A stretch of 41,843 nt of DNA from Hyphomicrobiaceae bacterium (lineage in GTDB: Bacteria > Pseudomonadota > Alphaproteobacteria > Rhizobiales > Hyphomicrobiaceae): positions 1-41,843 of the forward strand of contig JANYHF010000104.1 of the NCBI GenBank assembly GCA_025359185.1. Reading direction: 5' to 3'. Below, in pieces: positions 20,117-27,376 of the stretch (position 1 is the first letter of the stretch; each line of letters begins with the position of its first letter). The notes beneath the pieces are model-generated. The model searched no databases. It was not told the DNA's origin and worked only from the letters and a program-made list of their open reading frames with translations. Both the position numbers and the translations under genes were made by a program.

Positions 20117-20470
20117 TTACGCCTCGACGATCGGCACGAAGCCGCCGAAGATCATGCGTTTGCCATCAACCGGCATCGGCATGACATCGGGATGGACGCG
20201 CGGGTCGGCCATGAATTTGGCCATGCCGGCGTCGCGCACCGCTCGTGAGGGCCAGACGACCCAAGAGAAGACGACGGTTTCGCCCGGCTCCAGTTTTACC
20301 GCCATGGGAAATGAGGTCAGCTTGCCATCGGGGACGTCGTCGCCCCAGCACTCGACGACGCTGAGTGCCCCGTGCTCCTTGAAAATGGGAGCGGCCGTGG
20401 CGGCGTGCTTGATGTATTCCTCGCGTTTGGCAGTCGGCACGGGCAACAGGAAGCCATCGACATAGGTCAT
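20117..20470 (-). CDS. DUF1428 family protein (YbaA-like)
   Basis: A 117-residue protein belonging to DUF1428, recognised by the start MTYVDGFLLPVP, the motif VVECWGDDVPDGKLTSFP and the segment VVFSWVVWPSRAVRD. The family has a dimeric alpha/beta-barrel fold and is of unknown function. ATG 20470 has AAAGGGAA upstream and gives the usual N-terminus. The open frame to 20524 is not family-like. It is the first gene of a three-gene operon with SRPBCC and DoxX, and is preceded by a promoter block nearly identical to that of the sigma-factor operon. DUF1428 and DGPF proteins commonly accompany ECF42 sigma factors. Confidence 0.9.
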   Translation of the reverse strand: MTYVDGFLLPVPTAKREEYIKHAATAAPIFKEHGALSVVECWGDDVPDGKLTSFPMAVKLEPGETVVFSWVVWPSRAVRDAGMAKFMADPRVHPDVMPMPVDGKRMIFGGFVPIVEA

Positions 20471-20525
20471 ATTTGCGTTCCCTTTCGGAGTGATCCGGCA
20501 CCGGCGCCGGGGTTTGTAAGCCAAG

Positions 20526-20552
20526 GACGAAGCAGCATTGCCGACGCCGACA
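20526..20552 (-). promoter_or_regulatory. ECF42-type promoter of the DUF1428-SRPBCC-DoxX operon
   Basis: On the minus strand TGTCGG (-35, 20552-20547) is followed after 17 bases by CGTC (-10, 20529-20526). The surrounding 37 bases (20516-20552) match 22220-22256 at 31 positions, although the two lie in front of unrelated genes. The expected start of transcription near 20518 gives a leader of about 50 bases. TGTCG/CGTC-type elements agree with what I recall of ECF42 target promoters. Confidence 0.8.
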
Positions 20553-20558
20553 GCGGCC

Positions 20559-21833
20559 TCAAACTTTTTTCGCCAACTGCCGGGCTGCGCCGGGATCAGC
20601 GCTGAGGCGGTCGAGATGCTGGCGGATATGCGCGGCTTCGGCGGGTGTGTGGGCGAGCGCTATCGCCCGCTCGAATGCCTCTCGGGCTTCGGGCGCCCGG
20701 CCAAGCTGCTCCAGCAGGGCGCCCTTGACGCCGAAGAAATAAAAATACCCGACCAGTCTTGCGGCCAGGGGTTCGATCATGGCCAGCGCCTCCGCGGGCC
20801 CGCGCAACTTGGAAATGGCAACCGCGCGATTGAGCGTAATAACTGGCGAAGGCTGCATTCGTTCCAGGACCGCATAAAGACCGTCGATCCCGGACCAGTC
20901 GGTGTCCTCAGCCCGTTTTGCGCGCGCGTGCAACGCCGCAATCGCAGCTTGCACCTGGTAAGGGGCGGGCCTGTTGTGGCGCATGGCTTTATCCAGCAGC
21001 GCCAGGCCCTCGCCGATCATTTCAGGGTTCCATAGCTCGCGGTCCTGCTCATCGAGCAGGATGATGGTGCCGTCGGCATCGAGACGCGCAGGGGTACGCG
21101 CGTGCTGCAACATCAGCAGCGCCGTCAGCCCCAACATCTCGGGCTCGGCCGGGAACAATTTCAGCAGCAGGCGGGCGAGCCGGATGGCTTCATCGCACAG
21201 CGGTACGCGCACATGGGCCGTGCCGCCGCTGGCCGCATAACCCTCGTTGAACAGGAGGTACACAACGGCGGCCACAGCGCCGAGCCGTTCGGCGCGCTCG
21301 GGTGCGCTTGGGCTCTCATACGGCACCTCCGCATCGGCGACCTTGCGCTTGGCGCGCGTGAGGCGCTGCTCCATGGCGCTCTCGCTGCTGAGGAAGGCGC
21401 GCGCGATCTCGGGCAGCGTCAGACCGGAAATGATGCGCAGCGCCAGCGGGATCTGCTGCGCGGCTGGCAGATCGGGATGGCAGCAGATGAACAGCAGGCG
21501 CAGGATATCGTCCCTGTAATGCGCATCGTCGAGCCGGTCTGCCAGCGCTGATTCCGCATCCTCGAGATCGGACAGCACGTCATCGGGCGGCAGCGGCTCC
21601 TGCCGCTTCTGCCGCCGCACCGCATCGATGGCGTAGTTGCGCCCGACCAAGATCAGCCATCCGGCCGGATCACGCGGCGGACCGTTCTGCGGCCAGGATT
21701 TCAGCGCTTTCAGGCAAGCTTCTTGCGTCGCCTCCTCGGCCGCATCCAGGTCGCGGAAATAGCGCAGCAGGGCCGCCACTACGCGAGGGCGCGTTGCGGT
21801 CAGCGTCGCGCCGATGTTGGCAAGCGTCGTCAT
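20559..21833 (-). CDS. ECF42-type RNA polymerase sigma factor with C-terminal TPR-like extension
   Basis: A 424-residue sigma factor. Region 2 lies at about residues 10-78 (RYFRDLDAAEEATQEACLKAL, then PAGWLILVGRNYAIDAVRRQ) and region 4 at about 110-170 (RLLFICCHPDLP, then ISGLTLPEIARAFLSSESAMEQRLTRAKRK). A long helical extension of about 230 residues follows, with TPR-like repeats (for example NRAVAISKLRGPAEALAMIEPL and REAFERAIALAHTPAEAAHIRQHL). This architecture and the DGPF partner define the ECF42 group, which has no classical anti-sigma factor, so the extension is thought to control activity. The start ATG 21833 overlaps the stop of the YCII gene (ATGA). It is transcribed from the promoter at 22230-22256, so it should be autoregulated. 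Confidence 0.92.
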   Translation of the reverse strand: MTTLANIGATLTATRPRVVAALLRYFRDLDAAEEATQEACLKALKSWPQNGPPRDPAGWLILVGRNYAIDAVRRQKRQEPLPPDDVLSDLEDAESALADRLDDAHYRDDILRLLFICCHPDLPAAQQIPLALRIISGLTLPEIARAFLSSESAMEQRLTRAKRKVADAEVPYESPSAPERAERLGAVAAVVYLLFNEGYAASGGTAHVRVPLCDEAIRLARLLLKLFPAEPEMLGLTALLMLQHARTPARLDADGTIILLDEQDRELWNPEMIGEGLALLDKAMRHNRPAPYQVQAAIAALHARAKRAEDTDWSGIDGLYAVLERMQPSPVITLNRAVAISKLRGPAEALAMIEPLAARLVGYFYFFGVKGALLEQLGRAPEAREAFERAIALAHTPAEAAHIRQHLDRLSADPGAARQLAKKV

Positions 21834-22201
21834 GGTCCGGTTTTTCCAGCTTGGAAATAGTGCAGTGGACGGATTTCATAGGTGCCGCCCGGGTTGGCAT
21901 GCCCCAACTCGCGGGCGATAGCCAAAACCTCATCAAGGCCGCTGCAATCGAGCACATACAAGCCGAGCAGCTGCTCCTTGGTCTCGGCGAACGGCCCGTC
22001 AATGACGAGGGCGGGTTCGCGGTCCTTGCGCAGCGTGGTCGCAGTGCTGGTGGGCATCAGCCGGAGGGATGGGCCAAGCTTGCCCTCTTTCAGCAGCCGG
22101 TCCTGAATGGCGCCGAGCTTGCCCATGACCTCGGCGTCCTTTTCCTTGCTCCAGGCAAAGACGGTCTCTTCGTGGTGATAGCAGAGGATAGCGTACTGCA
22201 T
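21830..22201 (-). CDS. YCII-related (DGPF) protein, partner of ECF42 sigma factor
   Basis: A 123-residue ferredoxin-like-fold protein of the YCII family with the diagnostic DGPF box in VIDGPFAETKEQLLGLYVLD and the start MQYAILCYHHEE. DGPF proteins are the standard genomic companions of ECF42 sigma factors, though their activity is unknown. ATG 22201 has GAAGGAAGA upstream, and the longer frame to 22264 lies within the promoter. It is translationally coupled to the sigma gene. Confidence 0.92.
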   Translation of the reverse strand: MQYAILCYHHEETVFAWSKEKDAEVMGKLGAIQDRLLKEGKLGPSLRLMPTSTATTLRKDREPALVIDGPFAETKEQLLGLYVLDCSGLDEVLAIARELGHANPGGTYEIRPLHYFQAGKTGP

Positions 22202-22229
22202 GCCGGTCTTCCTTCGCGCGTAATCCAAG

Positions 22230-22256
22230 GACGAACGAGCATAGCCGAAACCGACA
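22230..22256 (-). promoter_or_regulatory. ECF42-type promoter of the DGPF-sigma operon
   Basis: On the minus strand TGTCGG (22256-22251) and CGTC (22233-22230) are separated by 17 bases, exactly as at 20526-20552. Conservation continues outside the hexamers up to the sequence CCTTGG..TTAC downstream of the -10. The predicted transcription start near 22222 leaves a leader of about 20 bases before ATG 22201. This implies positive autoregulation of the sigma factor. Confidence 0.8.
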
Positions 22257-22508
22257 TCGGTCAACGAGACGCTGTGGAAGGGTTGTTGAACTGCCTGAAA
22301 TGGCCGCCGGCCTTACCAAGGGTCCATGCGACTCGAGCCTGATACTTGAGCACCCAATCGCTAGCGCCCGACTGGCAGCAACTCTCCATCTCTCATTTGT
22401 TCACGCTGTCTTGCAAAACTGGACGGCCTCAGGACAGGGCAGCGACACCGCCAGCACGGAGCGACCGGCGAAAATTGTGATGACCGAGACCGTTACGATT
22501 GATGCCCC
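22257..22508. other. Intergenic region upstream of the sigma operon
   Basis: Together with the promoter and leader this makes 307 bases without a gene between the DGPF start and the ubiB stop. Apart from the ECF-type promoter I see no RNA gene, repeat or clear terminator in it. Short open frames on both strands lack motifs. Confidence 0.4.
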
Positions 22509-24110
22509 TTACTGGGCCCATCCGCGCCAGACCATCACCCCAACCACGGTTGCCAGTGCGGCCAGTATCGCCCACCGCCACAAGCGCCCGCCGCGTGCTT
22601 GCCCCTCGCCAATCCGGCGCACCGTATCGTCGTCCAGCCGCAGCCCGTCGCGCGCCATGCCCGAGAACGCGTCCGCCGCGCGTTCGGCGTGCAGCAGCAT
22701 CATGGGCAGGTCCGCCAGTGCCTTGCCCATCTGTCCCGCGCCTTCGCCCGCCTCCTTCAACCGGCCTTCCATCCCCAGCGCCCGCTGCATCCAGTCTTTC
22801 ACGACGGGCTCGGCGGCGGTCCAGATGTTCAGTGTCGGATCGAGCGTGCGGGCGACGCCTTCCACCACCACCATGGTCTTTTGCAGCAGGATCAATTCGG
22901 GCCGCGTCTGCATGTCGAATACATCCGTATACGCAAAAAGTTGTCCCAAAAGATGCCCCATGGAAATCTCTTCGGCCGGGCGGCCCATCAGCGGCTCACC
23001 GATGGCGCGCAGGGCTTGGGCGAACACCGCCACCGATTGCGTCTCAGGTACATAGCCCGCCGCGAAATGTGCCTGTGCCGCCCGCATATAATCGCGCGTG
23101 AGAAAGCCTAACAGGATTTCGGCCAGGAACCGCCGCTCTTTGCCCGACAGCCGGCCCATGATGCCGAAATCAACCGCGACGATGGTTCCCGCCGCGTCCA
23201 CGAACAAATTGCCCTGGTGCATATCGGCGTGGAAAAAACCGTCGCGCATGGCGTGGCGCAGGAAGTGGCGGATGAGGTCTTCGCCCAGCAGCTTCAGATC
23301 GAACCCGGCGGCGCGCAAGGCGGCCACGTCGCTCATCTGTGTGCCCTCGATCCATTCGATGGTGAGCACGTTTGAGCCCGTCCGCTGCCAGTCGATCGTT
23401 GGCACCCGGAAACCCACATCATCCGCCGTGTTGGCGGCCATCTCGGAAATCGCGGCGGCCTCCATCCGCAGATCGGTCTCGATGGTCATGGAACGGTGGA
23501 GCGTATCGACAACGGCTACGGGACGCAGGCGGCGGATCGGCGGGTGCCAAAGTTCGGCCTGGCGGGCGGCGAAATAGAACGAGCCGATGTCGGCGGCAAA
23601 GCGCGCCTCGATACCTGGGCGCAAGACCTTGACGGCAACCTCGCGGCGGGCGCCATCAGCGTCGACCGTCACGGCCTTGTGCACTTGCGCGATCGAGGCG
23701 GCGGCCACGGGCGGCCCGAACTCGGCGAACAGCTCGTTGAGCGGTTTGCCGAAAGTCTCCTCGATCATGCGCCGCGCCTCGGCCTGCGGGAACGGCGCCA
23801 TGCGGTCCTGGAGGCCGCTGAGGTCGCTTGCGAGCGACACGCCGATCAGGTCCGGCCGTGCGGCGAGGAACTGGCCAGCTTTGATGTAGGAGGGGCCGAG
23901 CCGGGCCAGCGCCGCCGCCAAGGGCGGTTCGCCAGGTTTGAGGCGGGGGCGGAACGGCCGCATGACCATCCGCAACGGCCAGCTCGCCCATTGCGCCACC
24001 GTCAGCAGCAGCGGCACAGGCTGCCCCTTGGGCACAAAGCGCACGCCATATTCGGCGAACACGAGGCCGGCGCGGGCAAGGCGGACCAAATCAGTGAGGG
24101 CATTCGACAT
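22509..24110 (-). CDS. ubiB: UbiB-family atypical kinase/ATPase for ubiquinone biosynthesis
   Basis: A 533-residue ABC1/UbiB protein-kinase-like family member, an accessory factor for coenzyme Q synthesis and handling at the inner membrane. The family signature KxGQ is present (SYIKAGQFLAARPDLIG), followed by the Ala-rich nucleotide loop PVAAASIAQVHKA, the lysine region REVAVKVLRPG, the catalytic FFHADMHQGNLFV and the metal motif VAVDFGIMG. One or two helices at the C-terminus (RLWRWAILAALATVVGVMVW) anchor the protein. ATG 24110 (MSNALTDLVRLAR) is chosen over the open start at 24149. The usual alphaproteobacterial neighbour ubiE is not present here. Confidence 0.93.
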   Translation of the reverse strand: MSNALTDLVRLARAGLVFAEYGVRFVPKGQPVPLLLTVAQWASWPLRMVMRPFRPRLKPGEPPLAAALARLGPSYIKAGQFLAARPDLIGVSLASDLSGLQDRMAPFPQAEARRMIEETFGKPLNELFAEFGPPVAAASIAQVHKAVTVDADGARREVAVKVLRPGIEARFAADIGSFYFAARQAELWHPPIRRLRPVAVVDTLHRSMTIETDLRMEAAAISEMAANTADDVGFRVPTIDWQRTGSNVLTIEWIEGTQMSDVAALRAAGFDLKLLGEDLIRHFLRHAMRDGFFHADMHQGNLFVDAAGTIVAVDFGIMGRLSGKERRFLAEILLGFLTRDYMRAAQAHFAAGYVPETQSVAVFAQALRAIGEPLMGRPAEEISMGHLLGQLFAYTDVFDMQTRPELILLQKTMVVVEGVARTLDPTLNIWTAAEPVVKDWMQRALGMEGRLKEAGEGAGQMGKALADLPMMLLHAERAADAFSGMARDGLRLDDDTVRRIGEGQARGGRLWRWAILAALATVVGVMVWRGWAQ

Positions 24111-24200
24111 ATGCGGCAGATGCCCTATCGCTGCGCCCGGCACAAGCACGCCAACCGGTCTATGTTACAGCATAGTGTATGACGGATCTTGCAACTGACA

Positions 24201-24899
24201 TTAAACCGGCATCGGCTTGGCATCGGTATCGCGCAGATAGAGCGGATCGAGCTGTTCGGTCAGGGGCGCGGCGTCGGCCAGCAGGGCGAGGTGGCGGGCG
24301 TGCGGCAACACTCCGGGCAGCACGGCCACGGCCTCGCCGCCAGCTGCCGTCACCGCCTCGGCCAGCATCGCGCCACCCGAACCCACGGCGATGATCCTTC
24401 GGCCATGTAAGGCCACCGCCAGATCGGCAGGCGTCCTCAAGGCGGGGGCCAGCAGCGGCTCGGCGATGCTGTCGCCAAACACCTCCGCATAGATCCGGCC
24501 GGCTCGTGCGTCCACGCACACGGCTAGCGCCGCGCCGGCCCGTGTCACACCAAAATGTCCGGTGTCCAGCAGCGTGTCGGCGCGCATCGCCATCACCGCA
24601 AGGCTGGTCAGCGTCACCACGGGCAAGCCCAAAGCCAGACGGAACCCGCGCGCCGCCGACAGCCCAATGCGCGCGCCGGTAAAACTGCCTGGCCCGATCG
24701 TGACGGCGATCTTGCGCAGATCGGCAAACCGCAAATCGGCGGCCGACATCAGCGCCGCGATCATCGGCAGAAGCGCCTCGGCGTGGCCGGTCGCCATTTC
24801 GCGATAATCCTCGCGCAGCTGCCAGTCGCCCGCCACGCCCCGCAAGCGCAGAGCGGCCGAACAGGCGCCGAAACAGGTGTCAAAGGCGAGCGTGGTCAT
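24201..24899 (-). CDS. tsaB: tRNA threonylcarbamoyladenosine biosynthesis protein TsaB
   Basis: A 232-residue ASKHA-fold protein that scaffolds TsaD in making t6A37 in ANN-decoding tRNAs. The family N-terminus is clear (MTTLAFDTCFGACSAAL), as are GHAEALLPMI and the conserved GPGSFTGARIGLSAARGFRLAL. ATG 24899 matches the family start, and the frame to 24932 adds 11 non-conserved residues. It lies upstream of ubiB on the same strand with an 90-base gap. Confidence 0.93.
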   Translation of the reverse strand: MTTLAFDTCFGACSAALRLRGVAGDWQLREDYREMATGHAEALLPMIAALMSAADLRFADLRKIAVTIGPGSFTGARIGLSAARGFRLALGLPVVTLTSLAVMAMRADTLLDTGHFGVTRAGAALAVCVDARAGRIYAEVFGDSIAEPLLAPALRTPADLAVALHGRRIIAVGSGGAMLAEAVTAAGGEAVAVLPGVLPHARHLALLADAAPLTEQLDPLYLRDTDAKPMPV

Positions 24900-24934
24900 G
24901 GGGTGTGGTCTGTTATCGTTACTTGACACCATTT

Positions 24935-24972
24935 ACGTCATGGCCAGGCTTAACCCGGCCATGACGTTTTTT
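24935..24972 (+). repeat. Palindromic repeat with terminator-like shape
   Basis: A perfect 11-base stem (acgtcatggcc at 24935-24945, ggccatgacgt at 24957-24967) with an 11-base loop, followed on the plus strand by a run of six T (24967-24972). It looks like an intrinsic terminator for plus-strand transcription, yet both flanking genes are on the minus strand. Similar gtcatggcc/ggccatgac dyads are scattered in alphaproteobacterial genomes, so I read it as a dispersed palindrome first and a terminator second. Confidence 0.6.
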
Positions 24973-24997
24973 ACTGCGATAGAGTGGGCGTCAACCC

Positions 24998-25966
24998 TCA
25001 GACACTTGCCACACCGACCCCCGCGAACGCATCGAAGGCGGCCCAGAATTGTTGCCGGAGATCGTCGCGTTCTTGCAGGATTTCGTGCCGCGCATACGGA
25101 ATTGTGATCGAGCGGGCGAGTTTGAGGCGGGTGGCGTAGTCCTCGATCAGGGGCGAATCTGCGATCGGGTCATCGCCGCCGAGGACGAACAGGATTGGGA
25201 TCTTGATGGATGCCAAATGGCTGGCGCTGGTGATCAGCTTCATGGAGCGGAAAGCGGCGCGCATCCAGGCGTAGGTGGGCGAGCCGAGGCCGAGCTGCGG
25301 TGCAGCGGCGACGATGGCGTTATTGCGCAGGTAACGCTCGCGGTCGGTGGTGATGCCGTTGCCCTCGAAGGGCCAGGTCTCGCCGTAGTCGCCGTTGCCG
25401 CTGCCTGCAAAGGCCTTGGCGGCACCCACCCAATGGGCGGCATAGCTGATCGCCCTGGCGATCTCGCGTGTGGTCGGCAGCACTTTGCGGTTGAGGCGGA
25501 TCATCGGCGCCGAGAGCACAATTTTCTCGAACCAGAGCCCGGGCCGGGCCGCTGCGCGCAGCAGAATGTTGCCGCCCATCGAGTGCGCGAGTCCAATATA
25601 GGGCGGCGGGCAGTCGGGCATCACGATCTCGCGCATGAACAATGTGAGGTCGGCGTCGTAATCGGCGAAGTCGCGCACGTAGCCTTTGCGCGGATTGGGC
25701 AGCATCCGGTCCGAGCCACCCTGGCCGCGCCAGTCCATCGTGGCAACGGCAAAGCCGCGGCGGCGCAGATCGGCGACCACCTCGAAGTATTTCTCGATGA
25801 ATTCCGTCCGCCCGCCGAGCAACACCACTGTGCCGCGATGCGGGCTCTGATTGGCGTCCCAGCGGGCGTAGCGCAGCTTAACGCCGTCGCCCGCCACCAA
25901 CGTGCCGATGGTCGCGCCGCTTGGCACAGGGTTTTTTGCCAGCCCGATCAGATCCTGCATCACCAT
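24998..25966 (-). CDS. Alpha/beta hydrolase, lysophospholipase/monoacylglycerol lipase type
   Basis: A 322-residue serine hydrolase of the PldB/hydrolase-4 type. The nucleophile elbow is G-L-A-H-S-M-G-G (GxSxG), the oxyanion region VVLLGGRTEFIEKYFEV, the acid D in VLGGDDPIADS and the catalytic His in YARHEILQERDD. No signal peptide is seen, so it is probably cytoplasmic or membrane-associated. ATG 25966 begins nine bases after the hisN stop and gives a family-like N-terminus, while the longer open frame to 26317 is antisense-like and overlaps hisN. It is co-oriented with hisN and probably co-transcribed. Substrate unknown; lysophospholipids or acyl esters are typical. Confidence 0.88.
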   Translation of the reverse strand: MVMQDLIGLAKNPVPSGATIGTLVAGDGVKLRYARWDANQSPHRGTVVLLGGRTEFIEKYFEVVADLRRRGFAVATMDWRGQGGSDRMLPNPRKGYVRDFADYDADLTLFMREIVMPDCPPPYIGLAHSMGGNILLRAAARPGLWFEKIVLSAPMIRLNRKVLPTTREIARAISYAAHWVGAAKAFAGSGNGDYGETWPFEGNGITTDRERYLRNNAIVAAAPQLGLGSPTYAWMRAAFRSMKLITSASHLASIKIPILFVLGGDDPIADSPLIEDYATRLKLARSITIPYARHEILQERDDLRQQFWAAFDAFAGVGVASV

Positions 25967-25974
25967 GGCTGCGC

Positions 25975-26814
25975 TCACGTCTTCTGAAGGATGGCGATGG
26001 CTTCGTTGTAGGCGCGCTTGTCGCCGGCCGCGATAATTTGGCCGCCGTTCATGGGGCTGCCGCCGTCCCACGTCGTCACGATGCCGCCCGCCCGCTCGAT
26101 GATCGGCACCACGGCGGCAATGTCGAAACTTTGCAGGTTGGCCTCGATGACGAGGTCCACCATGCCGGCCGCCACCAGGCAGTAGACGTAGCAATCGCCG
26201 CCGTAACGGGTCATTTTTGTCCGCCCCATGATGTCGTCCCAGCGGGCCTTTTCGTGTGCGGTTTTGAACAGATTCGGGCTGGTGCAGCCGAGCACCGCGT
26301 GCGCAAGACCGGCACAAGGGCGCACTTTCAAGGCGTGCTCGCCAAGCGGCCCGGTCGTGCGCGCGCCGGTTTGGGTGCTCCAGAACACTTCGCTCGTGAA
26401 CGGCTGGCTCATGACGCCCAGTACCGGCTGACCCTCAAAGGTCAGCGCGATCAGTGTGCCCCAGGTCGGCAGGCCCATCATGAAGGCGCGGGTGCCATCG
26501 ATGGGGTCGATCACCCATTGATAGGGCGCGTCGGGCCGGGAGGAGCCGTATTCTTCGCCAAGAATGCCGTGGGCGGGAAAGCGCGCCTCGACCTCGCGCC
26601 GGATCAGCTCCTCGACGGCCTTGTCTGCGGCGGTGACGGGATCGAACTCAGCCGCGCCACCATCATGGGCCGTCTTGCCCAGGTTTTTGTTCTCGATGTC
26701 CAATGGGCGGCGATAGTAGGGCAGCACCAGCGCGCCGGAGGATTTCGCCAATCCCAGCGCAAAGCTGAGCAAGGTGTCGAAGCTGTCCGGCTTTGGCACG
26801 GCGGCTTTGGTCAT
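25975..26814 (-). CDS. hisN: Inositol monophosphatase family, probable histidinol-phosphatase
   Basis: A 279-residue metal-dependent phosphatase of the IMPase family. Metal ligands are E87/E88 in ILGEEYG, D103 and D106 in WVIDPIDGTRAF, and the distal Asp in QSFDIAAVVPIIERAGG. GGDCYVYCLVAAGMVDLVIE is typical of the HisN branch used for histidine synthesis in alphaproteobacteria. ATG 26814 has GGGGAG upstream. Two MmgR/suhB-type small RNA genes lie divergently upstream, a known neighbourhood for this phosphatase family. SuhB or another sugar-phosphate phosphatase remains possible. Confidence 0.88.
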   Translation of the reverse strand: MTKAAVPKPDSFDTLLSFALGLAKSSGALVLPYYRRPLDIENKNLGKTAHDGGAAEFDPVTAADKAVEELIRREVEARFPAHGILGEEYGSSRPDAPYQWVIDPIDGTRAFMMGLPTWGTLIALTFEGQPVLGVMSQPFTSEVFWSTQTGARTTGPLGEHALKVRPCAGLAHAVLGCTSPNLFKTAHEKARWDDIMGRTKMTRYGGDCYVYCLVAAGMVDLVIEANLQSFDIAAVVPIIERAGGIVTTWDGGSPMNGGQIIAAGDKRAYNEAIAILQKT

Positions 26815-26905
26815 AATACTGGCTCCCCGGCGGCCCTGGTTTGCACATTTGTGGCTACAACGACACATGGACACAGCAATGCGGCCTCACTTGCTGCGCT
26901 TGACC

Positions 26906-26934
26906 TTGAACGAATCACTGACGGCGACCATATA
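26906..26934 (+). promoter_or_regulatory. Sigma70-type promoter of small RNA 1
   Basis: TTGAAC (26906-26911), a 17-base spacer and CATATA (26929-26934, embedded in catatataa) form a near-consensus vegetative promoter. The predicted start lies near 26941, directly before the first hairpin of the small RNA. Confidence 0.7.
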
Positions 26935-26940
26935 TAACGC

Positions 26941-27036
26941 GTGGGTTGGATGGGCTCTGTCCTCCGCCCCACATGCCCTCCTTGGGCGTTTCCTCCCTAG
27001 ACTTGGGCCGTAGGGGTCTCCCGCCGGCCCTTTTTT
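26941..27036 (+). ncRNA. Small RNA 1, suhB/MmgR-like
   Basis: About 96 nucleotides with a 5' stem (gtggg...cccac), a short hairpin gccc-tcctt-gggc, the unpaired C/T-rich stretch GTTTCCTCCCTAGACTT and a terminator stem. The CCTCCC loop is anti-Shine-Dalgarno-like. The central 37 bases (26974-27010) are identical to 27273-27309 in the second RNA. The motif, size, intrinsic terminator and position next to an inositol-monophosphatase-family gene fit the alphaproteobacterial suhB (MmgR, alpha-r8) RNA family as I remember it. It should act in trans on mRNAs, with Hfq likely. The 5' end is inferred from the promoter. Confidence 0.8.
27005..27036 (+). terminator. Intrinsic terminator of small RNA 1
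   Basis: Stem gggccg (27005-27010) / cggccc (27025-27030) with additional GGG-CCC pairing inside the loop, followed by TTTTTT (27031-27036). Confidence 0.8.
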
Positions 27037-27208
27037 CTGTCTTTTTTCTGTCCGATGCCCGCCAGTCCTACCGCAGCGCAGCAAATTTGCCGGCACGACA
27101 GGCGGTCCTGGACAGATCACAGGGTGCGGCAGCGAGTCAGCCGCATATCAAACCGCTTTCTATTCCCTTTTTGCATGCCCGCAATGCATAGCTTGAGCGA
27201 CTATGAGC
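27037..27208. other. Spacer between the two small RNA genes
   Basis: I see no open frame with a recognised motif. A second T-rich run follows the first terminator (27041-27047). Confidence 0.4.
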
Positions 27209-27237
27209 TTGTCATTTGTTGCATTGCACACTAGATT
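27209..27237 (+). promoter_or_regulatory. Sigma70-type promoter of small RNA 2
   Basis: TTGTCA (27209-27214), exactly 17 bases, then TAGATT (27232-27237). This is a strong match to the vegetative consensus, and the predicted start near 27243 sits just before the 5' hairpin of the RNA. Confidence 0.75.
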
Positions 27238-27242
27238 TTGTA

Positions 27243-27337
27243 TCGCCGAACGACGGCTCCGCCGTTCTTCGGTGCCCTCCTTGGGCGTTTCCTCCCTAGA
27301 CTTGGGCCGCTGGCACTGCCGACGGCCTCTTTTTTTG
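27243..27337 (+). ncRNA. Small RNA 2, suhB/MmgR-like
   Basis: About 95 nucleotides with its own promoter and terminator. The 5' hairpin (ccgaacgacgg ... ccgttcttcgg, 27246-27272) is unrelated to that of small RNA 1, but the next 37 bases (27273-27309), covering the gccc-tcctt-gggc hairpin, the TTTCCTCCCTAGAC loop and the start of the terminator, are identical. Sharing only the seed and terminator suggests a sibling RNA with the same target-binding region but different promoter control or stability. It ends 40 bases before the stop of the convergent hutG-like gene. Confidence 0.82.
27304..27336 (+). terminator. Intrinsic terminator of small RNA 2
   Basis: Stem ggccgctgg / ccgacggcc (seven of nine pairs) followed by a run of seven T (27330-27336). 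Confidence 0.8.
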
Positions 27338-27376
27338 TCCGCACGCCGGGCGTATTTGCTGCGCTGCTGCGCCCCA

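Noticed and set aside
25049-26937. Two long plus-strand frames (25049-25987 and 25921-26937) over the hydrolase and hisN genes
   Set aside because: Both are antisense shadows of genes with complete active-site motifs.
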